A DNA stretch of 64,000 nucleotides from Hymenobacter properus (GTDB lineage Bacteria > Bacteroidota > Bacteroidia > Cytophagales > Hymenobacteraceae): NCBI RefSeq assembly GCF_015694735.1, contig NZ_JADQDP010000004.1, positions 1-64,000 of the forward strand. Reading direction: 5' to 3'. Below are positions 1 through 6,963 of the stretch, piece after piece (the first letter of the stretch is position 1; the number at the start of each line of letters is the position of its first letter). The position numbers and the translations under genes were made by a program. The notes under the pieces were generated by a model. That model saw only the letters and a list, made by a program, of their open reading frames with translations, had not been told where the DNA came from and did no database searches.

Positions 1-60
1 GGACCTTCTCACGCTAGCAGTCTAAGCGTGAGAAGGTCCTTCGCGGCGCTCAGGATGACA
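1..60. repeat. Dispersed palindrome, family I (cut by window start)
   Basis: The first 39 bases form a hairpin (arms 1-15 and 25-39). They are followed by the CTTCGCGGCGCTCAGGATGA half-site of a repeat that is complete at 45171-45258 and 16665-16771. The partner of the outer half-site must lie before base 1. A longer reading frame of the next gene starts inside this repeat and is not credible as coding sequence. Confidence 0.8.
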
Positions 61-120
61 GAAATAATGCTAGCTCCTCCCCTATCTTCCACTGTCGAAC
101 TTCCTTTCCCCGCGTCCGCC

Positions 121-1527
121 ATGCCCGAACGGCCTTACACTTACTACGATTTCACCCTCAGCCTCTGCCCACAGTGCCTTCGCCGCATCGAGGCCAAGAT
201 TGTTTTTGAGGACGGCAACGTGTTCATGCTCAAGCGCTGCCCCGAGCACGGGCGGCAGAAGGTGCGCATTGCCACCGACATTGAGTACTACAAGAGCATC
301 CGCAACTACGTGAAGCCCAGCGAAACGCCGCGGCGCTTTAACGCGGCCACGCACTACGGCTGCCCCTACGACTGCGGCCTCTGCACCGACCACGAGCAGC
401 ACAGCTGCCTCACAGTGGTGGAAATAACCGACCGCTGCAACCTCACCTGCCCCACTTGCTACGCCGAAAGCAGCCCCACCCATGGCCGCCACCGCTCCCT
501 GGACGAAGTGGAAGCCATGGTGGACCTGGTGGTGGCCAACGAAGGCGAACCCGACGTGGTGCAGATATCCGGCGGCGAGCCCACGCTGCACCCGCAGTTC
601 TGGGAAATTCTGGATATGTGCAAGCGTAAGCCCATCAAGCACCTGATGGTGAACACCAACGGCGTGCGCCTGGCCAAGGACGAAGCCTTCGTAGCCCGGC
701 TGGCTACCTATGCAGGCGCGTTTGAGGTATACCTGCAGTTCGACTCCTTCCGCGAAGACGTGCTGCTGCAAATGCGCGGCCGCGACCTGCGCGAAGTGCG
801 CCAAAAGGCCATCGAAAACCTGAACAAATACAACCTGAGCACCACGCTGGTGGTGACGCTGCAAAAGGGCCTGAACGACGACGAGATGGGCGCCATCATC
901 GACTACGCCCTCAAGCAGAAGTGCATCCGCGGCGTCACATTCCAGCCCACACAGGCGGCCGGGCGCATCGAGAATTTCCGGCCCGAAATCGACTCATTTT
1001 CGCTCACGGAAGTGCGCCAAGGCATCATCGACCAAAGCCCAGTGTTTACGGCCGACGACCTGCTGCCCGTGCCCTGCAACCCCGACGCCCTGGCTATGGC
1101 TTATGCGCTGAAACTGGACGGCGAGGTTTTCCCACTAACACGCTACGTCGACCCTGCCGACCTGCTCACCAACGCTGGCAATACCATTGTGTATGAGCGC
1201 GACCCCCGCCTGCGCCAGCACATGCTCAAGCTCTTCAGCACGGCCAATACGGTGGACACGGTGGTGCCCGAAATCAACCAGCTGCTGTGCTGCCTGCCGC
1301 AGGTGTCGGCCCCCAACCTAAGCTACGAAAACCTGTTCCGCATCATCATCCTGCAGTTCATGGACCCGTGGAATTTCGACGTGCGGGCCGTGAAGAAGTC
1401 CTGCGTCCACATTGTGAGCAAGGATTTGAAAATCATCCCGTTTGAAACGATGAACATTTTCTACCGCGACCAGGAAAAGCTAGCGCGGCTGGAAGAGCTG
1501 CGGGCCGAGCGGGTGGGCGTTGTGTAA
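121..1527 (+). CDS. Radical SAM protein of the COG1964/Tes-like type with extra Cys clusters
   Basis: The protein is 468 residues from ATG 121. The radical SAM triad is CNLTCPTC (Cys106, Cys110, Cys113), which would bind the [4Fe-4S] cluster that cleaves S-adenosylmethionine, followed by an SGGEPTLHP motif. Upstream are CPQC (16/19) with CPEH (40/43), resembling a rubredoxin or zinc knuckle, and CPYDCGLC (81/85/88) with Cys96. A CC pair lies in the C-terminal part. Several metal sites plus a central radical SAM core recall the COG1964 family that includes archaeal tetraether synthase Tes (MJ0619). The substrate here is unknown and could be a lipid, a pterin or something else. In-frame starts further upstream lie in or near a palindromic repeat, so 121 is preferred; 67 is possible. 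It overlaps the next small gene by one base. Confidence 0.8.
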   Translation: MPERPYTYYDFTLSLCPQCLRRIEAKIVFEDGNVFMLKRCPEHGRQKVRIATDIEYYKSIRNYVKPSETPRRFNAATHYGCPYDCGLCTDHEQHSCLTVVEITDRCNLTCPTCYAESSPTHGRHRSLDEVEAMVDLVVANEGEPDVVQISGGEPTLHPQFWEILDMCKRKPIKHLMVNTNGVRLAKDEAFVARLATYAGAFEVYLQFDSFREDVLLQMRGRDLREVRQKAIENLNKYNLSTTLVVTLQKGLNDDEMGAIIDYALKQKCIRGVTFQPTQAAGRIENFRPEIDSFSLTEVRQGIIDQSPVFTADDLLPVPCNPDALAMAYALKLDGEVFPLTRYVDPADLLTNAGNTIVYERDPRLRQHMLKLFSTANTVDTVVPEINQLLCCLPQVSAPNLSYENLFRIIILQFMDPWNFDVRAVKKSCVHIVSKDLKIIPFETMNIFYRDQEKLARLEELRAERVGVV

Positions 1528-1655
1528 TGGAGCCGTTTAAGCCAGTTGGCCCGCCCCGCGGCGAACCGCCCAAATCCAACGGTTGCCTCATTGCCGCGCT
1601 CGTCGGGCTCGTATTGCTGCTGATTGGCTGGAGTATGTGCGGTGGGGGGTACTAA
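1527..1655 (+). CDS. 42-residue single-pass membrane protein
   Basis: The ATG at 1527 shares a base with the stop codon of the radical SAM gene (TAATG), a translational-coupling arrangement. The peptide has a Pro/Gly-rich N-terminus, one hydrophobic segment (about residues 20-36) and the ending LLLIGWSMCGGGY. The same kind of ending, LLxIGFGxC, occurs in the two proteins that follow, which supports this as a real gene. I recognise no family. Confidence 0.6.
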   Translation: MEPFKPVGPPRGEPPKSNGCLIAALVGLVLLLIGWSMCGGGY

Positions 1656-1667
1656 ATGTTCTAAAAA

Positions 1668-2003
1668 ATGGCTACCAACCCACCTGACAAGAGAAAGCAT
1701 CCTTACGCCTGGCCCGTGGGCATCAACCTAGCGTTCCTGCTATTCATGGTGGCATTCAACCGGCATAATGGTCCCGGCCTGGGCTTATTCACATTGGCTT
1801 TGGCCTTATTTAATGGCTTCCTTGGCTTAGTGTTTCTACTGTTTGAGCGGCTTCTGTTTAGGCGGCAGCGCGGTGCGGGCTACGCGGGTGGATTTTTTCT
1901 GTCGTTGCTGCTCCTGTTGATTATCGGGTTTGGCATGTGCGCCAGGGAATCCCGTAACCACCAAGAGGTAGAAGTTATCGAAGACCCAGCACAAATTCAC
2001 TAA
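1668..2003 (+). CDS. Small multi-pass membrane protein (111 aa)
   Basis: Three hydrophobic segments are visible (about residues 17-30, 37-60 and 74-92). The third ends in LLLIIGFGMCA, followed by a polar acidic tail. It starts 12 bases after the 42-residue protein and is 15 bases before the next one, so the four genes from the radical SAM enzyme onward look like one transcript. No catalytic motif or known family is apparent. A membrane partner or scaffold for the radical SAM enzyme is only a guess. Confidence 0.65.
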   Translation: MATNPPDKRKHPYAWPVGINLAFLLFMVAFNRHNGPGLGLFTLALALFNGFLGLVFLLFERLLFRRQRGAGYAGGFFLSLLLLLIIGFGMCARESRNHQEVEVIEDPAQIH

Positions 2004-2018
2004 AATCTGTATCCGCTT

Positions 2019-2318
2019 ATGAATAAGCCCACCTTCGGCAGCATTGTTCGCAACAATCTGCTGGTTCTGCTGGCTACGGCCGTGGTGCTGGGTGCAGCAG
2101 CCAATATGGGATTCGATGCCGGTATTTTCTTGTTTGGCTTTTTTTACCTGGGCCAGGCGTTATATAATTTAATTCTGGCCATTGCGCACAGTGGCCGCGG
2201 CCCCGAAGGTGTGGGCGCCGCGCCTTATTTCGTGAGCATGCTGCTGGTGCTCATCGTGGGCTTCGGGGCGTGCTCAGGCATTTTTATTGTTGCCGGCAGC
2301 CTTGGCAACATGCACTGA
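2019..2318 (+). CDS. Small multi-pass membrane protein (99 aa)
   Basis: The protein is mostly hydrophobic, with probable helices near residues 12-30, 32-55 and 70-92. The last helix contains LVLIVGFGACSG, matching the LLLIIGFGMCA and LLLIGWSMCGG segments of the two preceding proteins, so the three appear to be diverged relatives. Its 3' end overlaps the 3' end of mutM on the opposite strand by 45 bases. Function unknown. Confidence 0.65.
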   Translation: MNKPTFGSIVRNNLLVLLATAVVLGAAANMGFDAGIFLFGFFYLGQALYNLILAIAHSGRGPEGVGAAPYFVSMLLVLIVGFGACSGIFIVAGSLGNMH

Positions 2319-3143
2319 TTCGGGGGCAGGCTGGCACTTGGGGCAGGTGTAGGTAGCGCGTCCTCCCACGTAGTATTTGTCGATTTTTACGTTTTGGTGG
2401 CGCGGACAAAACGTGTGGGCGTCGTCGCTGGCCGGCGTGGCCGAGGTGTCCCACTCGCGGGCGTGAATGAGAAAGCTGGCCGGGAAATGCCGGTAGTTGG
2501 CATCCTGGTTGATGGTCGTGTTCAGCACCAATTGCACAGCGTCGTGCAGAGCCTTGCCCTCTTTCTCGGTGAGCGTGGCCCCAATGCGCTCAGGGTGAAT
2601 TTTGGCCTGGAACAGCACTTCGTCCACAATCCAGTTGCCGAGGCCGGCCGTAATGCCCTGGTCGAGCAGAAGCGGCTTCAGCAAGGTTTTGCGGCGGCTA
2701 AGTTTCTGGTGCAGTTCGGCGGCGGTTATTTCCAGCGCATCGGGGCCTATTTTTTTGGCTTTCTGGTGGGCAGCCGCGCTATCGGCCAGCCGAATGCGGC
2801 CAAACTTGCGCGGGTCGATGAAGGCCAGGCGCAGGCCGGAGTATGCGAGGTGCAGGGCCACGCGGGTGAAGCGCGGGGCGTCGGGCTCGTCGCGGTAGGC
2901 GCCCACGTCGCCGGTCATGCCGAAGTGCAGCACCAGCACCTTGCCATTGTCCAGCTCCACAAAGCAGTTTTTGCCCAGGCGCGAAGTGCCCGTGATGGTG
3001 CGGCCCACAAGGCCGGCGCGCAGCTCAGCTTCGGGCGTGGCCAGCACGTGGGCATCGTTTACCTGCACGGCGGCAATGGTTTGGCCCACGGCCAGCTCGT
3101 CAATAAATCGGCGGTAGGTTTCGACTTCGGGTAATTCGGGCAC
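2274..3143 (-). CDS. mutM: Formamidopyrimidine-DNA glycosylase (Fpg/MutM)
   Basis: Excises oxidised purines such as 8-oxoguanine and nicks the abasic site in base-excision repair. The mature N-terminus PELPEVETYRR, with catalytic Pro2 and Glu3, is preceded by GTG at 3143, so this is the start although the frame stays open into an upstream palindrome. The motif RLGKNCFVEL carries the conserved lysine, and HFGMTG follows. The C-terminal zinc finger reads CPRH...CPKCQ, so the second ligand is His instead of the usual Cys; GGRATYTC holds the finger arginine. Length 289 residues is a little longer than typical. Confidence 0.93.
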   Translation of the reverse strand: MPELPEVETYRRFIDELAVGQTIAAVQVNDAHVLATPEAELRAGLVGRTITGTSRLGKNCFVELDNGKVLVLHFGMTGDVGAYRDEPDAPRFTRVALHLAYSGLRLAFIDPRKFGRIRLADSAAAHQKAKKIGPDALEITAAELHQKLSRRKTLLKPLLLDQGITAGLGNWIVDEVLFQAKIHPERIGATLTEKEGKALHDAVQLVLNTTINQDANYRHFPASFLIHAREWDTSATPASDDAHTFCPRHQNVKIDKYYVGGRATYTCPKCQPAPESVHVAKAAGNNKNA

Positions 3144-3191
3144 AGACGGAGTGGTTGGGTTGACGGATTGAATGCTGCGTTTATAATGAAC

Positions 3192-3281
3192 GTCATGCTG
3201 AGCGCAGTCGAAGCATCTCTCCCGCTTTGCTAAAATCAATTAGTTGCGCGGGAGAGATGCTTCGACTGCGCTCAGCATGAC
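3192..3281. repeat. Dispersed palindrome, family II
   Basis: Two 34-base arms (3192-3225 and 3248-3281) are near-perfect reverse complements containing CATGCTGAGCGCAGTCGAAG. Further copies occur at 47886-47988, 57474-57575, 57901-58008 and 59423-59524, with degraded ones at 22593-22682 and 43309-43378. It separates the mutM and PhzF-like genes. Confidence 0.9.
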
Positions 3282-3346
3282 AGTATAACACAACGTTCTG
3301 CTATTGCTTTAAACAGCCCAACTTCCGTCGTAGTTGCACCAGCGCG

Positions 3347-4261
3347 CTACAAATCCGCCCGCAGGCCGCCTTCCAGCACCACCACGCCAGTACCGCCAAT
3401 CTGTACCGACTCAATGGCCTCGCGGGGGCCGTGCACCCGTACTTGCACGGTGCCGGCGCGACCCATATCATGCCCCTGCTCGGCAATAAATTCCGCTGAA
3501 TCGAGATAGCCGTGGTGCCAAAGGTAGGCCGCCATGCCGCCCGTGGCCGAGCCCGTCACGGGGTCTTCCGACACGTCGGGCGGGGTGCCGAAGTGGCGGG
3601 CAAAAGTGTGGCCCGCGGGCGTGGCCCCGCCCAGGCAAAACAGGTGCGGGCTAAAGAAGTCGCTGCCGGCGCGGTAGCGGCCCAGCGCGGCGGCATCGGC
3701 TACGTGGGCACGGCGCAGGCCAGCGTGGTCGCGCAGGGGTATCATGAGCTGCGGCGTGCCGGTGCTCACCGTCTGGATGGGCGCGCCGGGCAGCAGGTCG
3801 TCGGGCGTGAGGCCGAAGAGCGGCAGCACGGTTTCCGGGGCGTGCGTGGCGCCGAAAACGGGCCGGCGCTGCGTCATCCACACCAGGGCCGGCCCACCCG
3901 AGGCGCCCGGCAGCACATCAACCCGGATGGGGCCGTGCAGCAAGTGCAGCGTAAGGGTGAGGGCCGCGCCGCCCGCCGGTAGCGCCACCCGGTCGGCGTG
4001 CAGCAGGGCCGTGACGGCGGCAATGGTGGGGTGGCCAGCCAGCGGAATTTCCTCGGCCGGCGTGAAGAAGCGCACCGTAAACTCGGCGCTGCCGGGCGCG
4101 GCGCGGTTCACGAAAGCCGTTTCCGACTGGTTGAACTCGCGGGCCAGGCGCTGGCGCCGCTCGGGGTCGAGGTCGTCGGCGTCGAGCACCACCGCGCAGG
4201 GGTTGCCGCGCAAGGGCTCGGCGGTGAAGGCATCGACCAGCAGAAAAGGCAAATGGAGCAT
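3347..4261 (-). CDS. PhzF family isomerase-like protein
   Basis: 304 residues, typical for the two-domain PhzF/diaminopimelate-epimerase fold. The N-terminus LPFLLVDAFTAEPLRGNPCA is characteristic. NQSETAFV carries the conserved catalytic glutamate, and EDPVTGSATGG is the second family motif, near the loop that binds substrate. Members isomerise dihydro-hydroxyanthranilate in phenazine synthesis, but most genomes with this gene make no phenazine and no phenazine genes are seen here, so the true substrate is unknown. Confidence 0.88.
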   Translation of the reverse strand: MLHLPFLLVDAFTAEPLRGNPCAVVLDADDLDPERRQRLAREFNQSETAFVNRAAPGSAEFTVRFFTPAEEIPLAGHPTIAAVTALLHADRVALPAGGAALTLTLHLLHGPIRVDVLPGASGGPALVWMTQRRPVFGATHAPETVLPLFGLTPDDLLPGAPIQTVSTGTPQLMIPLRDHAGLRRAHVADAAALGRYRAGSDFFSPHLFCLGGATPAGHTFARHFGTPPDVSEDPVTGSATGGMAAYLWHHGYLDSAEFIAEQGHDMGRAGTVQVRVHGPREAIESVQIGGTGVVVLEGGLRADL

Positions 4262-4337
4262 GGTTAAAGGGAACCGTGAAAGAGGAAACGGCCGCGAAGG
4301 AACAACAGCCCATCAAAACCCGCCCCGTAACCGCACA

Positions 4338-4374
4338 AAAAAGCCGACCTACTATGCAGCAGGCCGGCTTTTTT
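4338..4374 (-). terminator. Intrinsic terminator of the M48 protease gene
   Basis: AAAAAGCCGACCT and AGGCCGGCTTTTTT face each other around a short loop. The hairpin with flanking A/T tracts lies just past the stop of the minus-strand protease gene. Confidence 0.8.
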
Positions 4375-4393
4375 GAACAGGACTAAGCGCTTT

Positions 4394-5362
4394 TTAGATG
4401 GTATCGTGCACTTTGGCTACGCGCTGGCCGGCCTTGTCGTACACATCGCCGCGGGCGGTGATGAACAGGCGGCGCTGCTGGGTATCGGTGAGCACGAAGG
4501 GAAACGTTTCGCTGCCGGTACGGCTGATGCGACCCACCACTTCGGCGTTGTCTTCGTCGTCGACGCGGACCACCTTCAGGGCGTTGGTGAGGTAGTAGCG
4601 GCGGCTGGGGTCGTTGCGGAACGTGAGCTGGCCCACGAGGCGCACCGCGTCGCCGCTGGTTTGGCTCACGGCCACCATTTCGCGCGAATCGTCGCTATCC
4701 GTCTGCACGGTCGGGAACAAGCGCACCGAGGTATTGTCGTAGCTGGGGCGCGAGGCCGGCTGGGGCTTGCTGGCCGCCACCACGGCCGGCGCGGCCGACG
4801 GGGCTTTAACTTGGGTGCTGGCCACAATCTGCGTGTTGGCGCGTTGCCAGCCCTGGCCGATGGCCACGAGGCGCGGCGCCCGGCCGGGGTGGGTGGCCGA
4901 GCCGCCATCGTCGGGCACGGTGGCCATAGCGGCCTGAGCCTGGGCCAGACTGGCGCCCAGCTTGCGCAGCACGAAGCCCGAAAACTCATCGGCCTCCAGC
5001 TCGTCGGCCGGCTGCGAACCACCACCGCGCAGGGTGTGCCCGTTGAGGTGGTGGCCCATTTCGTGGGCCAGGATGCTGATGCCGGCCCAGTCGGTGTGGC
5101 CGGCGCGGTTGATTTCGTTTAGGAAATCGGGGTTGTAAAGCAGGTAGCGCTTGCCGTCGTAAATAACGGCCGCGGCGTTATCAACCTCGCGCGTGGAACG
5201 CAACTCGAAGCGCGCTTTGAGGCCCACGGCGTCCGTAATCTCACGGATGACATCGGTGGGCGCCGGGGCGGATTGGGCCTGCGCGGCGGGCGCTGCCAGG
5301 ACCAAGGGAAGGGCCAGCAGCGGAGCAGCCAGCCGGCTCAGAAGACGTGAGAACAAAGTCAT
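4394..5362 (-). CDS. Exported M48-like zinc metalloprotease
   Basis: 322 residues from ATG 5362. The N-terminus MTLFSRLLSRLAAPLLALP is a signal peptide ending at AQAQS, which is why this start is preferred over one 27 codons upstream. The zinc motif is AHEMGHHLNGH (HExxH), and the downstream ELEADEFSG supplies the third ligand Glu, as in M48 peptidases. The C-terminal half, rich in beta-strand-like sequence, is unassigned. The protein probably acts in the periplasm or at the outer membrane; its substrate is unknown. Confidence 0.85.
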   Translation of the reverse strand: MTLFSRLLSRLAAPLLALPLVLAAPAAQAQSAPAPTDVIREITDAVGLKARFELRSTREVDNAAAVIYDGKRYLLYNPDFLNEINRAGHTDWAGISILAHEMGHHLNGHTLRGGGSQPADELEADEFSGFVLRKLGASLAQAQAAMATVPDDGGSATHPGRAPRLVAIGQGWQRANTQIVASTQVKAPSAAPAVVAASKPQPASRPSYDNTSVRLFPTVQTDSDDSREMVAVSQTSGDAVRLVGQLTFRNDPSRRYYLTNALKVVRVDDEDNAEVVGRISRTGSETFPFVLTDTQQRRLFITARGDVYDKAGQRVAKVHDTI

Positions 5363-5703
5363 AGCAGGCAATCGAAAAAGTGAATGACTAGTAGCGAAAC
5401 CTAAGGCAAGCGGGATGCCAGAAATGTGACACGGCGCCTTCATCCGGCAACCCGCAGCGGCGCATGCGCCTTGTTATTGTTACAACGAGTAAGCTCGGTT
5501 TTCATTGCCGCAGCCCCCTCCGATGGCCGCTTCGCACAACGTACCGGCGGCTGTTGAAATAACGATTCCGCCGGCGTAGCAGTTCAATTGCAAAGAGTCG
5601 CACGGCGCCGCTTACGGTTGCGTCGCGGGGCACTGCTGTGGGGCACTGCAGTAGCTTTGTGGCCCCTGCCGCTTGGGCCGGGCCCCCTTCTAGTTTCTTT
5701 TTC
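5363..5703. other. Divergent intergenic region
   Basis: 341 bases separate the divergent protease and membrane-protein genes. The only recognisable signal is the TAGCTTTG element at 5652-5659. I see no convincing coding sequence or structured RNA in it. Confidence 0.5.
5652..5659 (+). promoter_or_regulatory. TAnnTTTG -7 element
   Basis: TAGCTTTG matches the Bacteroidetes -7 consensus and lies 44 bases before ATG 5704. It argues for that start and against an upstream in-frame ATG at 5638. No clear -33 TTG is seen at the usual spacing. Confidence 0.4.
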
Positions 5704-6162
5704 ATGAACCAAGCCCACATTCACCTGCTCGTCAACCACTTGCCCATCGCGGGCAGCCTGTTTGCCGCCGTGCTGCTGGGTGTGGGGTTACTTAAGCGCG
5801 ATGCGTCGCTGTCGAAAGCGGGGCTGGTGGCCGTGCTGGCGGCCGGCCTGCTGTGCTGGCCCGCCCAGCTCTCGGGCGACGGCGCGGCGGCCGTGGTACA
5901 GGGCTTGTCTGGCACAAGCCCTGCCCTCGTCCAGGCCCACGCCACGGCGGCCGAGTTGGCCTTCTGGACGCTGGAGGCCACGGCGGCGCTGGCTTTGTTC
6001 GGGCTCTTGCTGCTCAAGAATGCTTCGCCCAAAGCCCGCCTGCTGGCCTGGGCCACGCTGGGGGCCGCGCTGCTCAGCTTTGGGCTGCTGGCGCGGGCCG
6101 GTAGCATGGGCGGCCTCATCCGGCACACCGAAATTCGGGAGGGCCTCGACAGGCCCATTTAG
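5704..6162 (+). CDS. DUF2231-like integral membrane protein
   Basis: 152 residues with four hydrophobic segments. The N-terminal motif HIHLLVNHLPIAGSLFAAVL resembles the H-x-LLVHFPI start of DUF2231 membrane proteins, which have conserved histidines in the first helix. Role unknown; heme binding or a redox role has been suggested for some relatives but is not shown here. Confidence 0.65.
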   Translation: MNQAHIHLLVNHLPIAGSLFAAVLLGVGLLKRDASLSKAGLVAVLAAGLLCWPAQLSGDGAAAVVQGLSGTSPALVQAHATAAELAFWTLEATAALALFGLLLLKNASPKARLLAWATLGAALLSFGLLARAGSMGGLIRHTEIREGLDRPI

Positions 6163-6274
6163 CTGTAATACCTCAGCGCTTGGCTTTTTGTGATTGATTC
6201 AGGGGCTTTTTCGTAGGCTAAGCCAAAAGTCAACGACGAAAACGCATTAACCAGACTTCCAAAACCTTCCTGCC

Positions 6275-6790
6275 ATGGCATTCCCTTTCTTCGGCGACGA
6301 CAAGTCGACCGTGGCCCGCCTGCTGGCCACCCTGCCCCAAACCGGCCGCCTGGAGTGGATTGGCCAACGGCCGGTGCGCCGCCAGCCGCTGCTGGCTGTG
6401 CCCGAAGCCGAACTAAAAACCGACTCGCACCTGCTCGGCGACCATGCCCGGCCCAAAGCCGGCGGCAAGCGGCAGGTCACGCTCATTCAGCACGAGCACC
6501 TGGCGGCGGTGGCCGGCTTTCTGGGCCTCGATGCGCCGCTCGACCCGGCCCGCCTGCGGCGCAACCTGGCGGTGAGCGGCCTCAACCTGCTGGCCCTGAA
6601 AAACCGCCAGATTCAAATCGGTGATGAGGTCATTCTTGACATCACCGGCGAATGCCACCCCTGCTCGCGCATGGAAGAAGAGCTGGGCCCCGGCGGCTAC
6701 AACGCCATGCGCGGCCACGGCGGCCTCACGGCCCACATTGCCCAGGGCGGCCTCATCCGGGTGGGCGATGCGGTGCGGGTGTTGGGTTGA
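6275..6790 (+). CDS. MOSC domain protein (short form)
   Basis: 171 residues consisting almost entirely of one MOSC domain. The conserved cysteine lies in TGECHPCSRMEEELGPGGYN, followed by MRGHGGL. MOSC proteins carry sulfur or bind molybdenum cofactor; the short stand-alone forms are often linked to detoxification of hydroxylated compounds. A second, longer MOSC protein is at 46289-47113. Confidence 0.85.
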   Translation: MAFPFFGDDKSTVARLLATLPQTGRLEWIGQRPVRRQPLLAVPEAELKTDSHLLGDHARPKAGGKRQVTLIQHEHLAAVAGFLGLDAPLDPARLRRNLAVSGLNLLALKNRQIQIGDEVILDITGECHPCSRMEEELGPGGYNAMRGHGGLTAHIAQGGLIRVGDAVRVLG

Positions 6791-6848
6791 CTTGTAGCGG
6801 GAATTTTCTTATTTTTAGATGCATTCGGGTGCCCAGGCCCTGACAAAG

Positions 6849-6873
6849 GAATGCACTTTTTTCGTGCATTTTC
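6849..6873 (+). terminator. Possible weak terminator
   Basis: AATGCAC and GTGCATT pair around a T-rich loop, followed by TTTC, about 60 bases after the MOSC gene. Confidence 0.35.
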
Positions 6874-6963
6874 ATCCTAAAATGGGCCGAAGTCGTATGA
6901 GCCGCCACGGGCGGCGCTGCCGTCCTCGTTGGTGATTGTTCATTATTTTTTCCCTTTCATCTT

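Noticed and set aside
5502..5720. Minus-strand frame upstream of the DUF2231-like gene
   Set aside because: No signal peptide or domain; it overlaps the promoter element and the start of the plus-strand gene.
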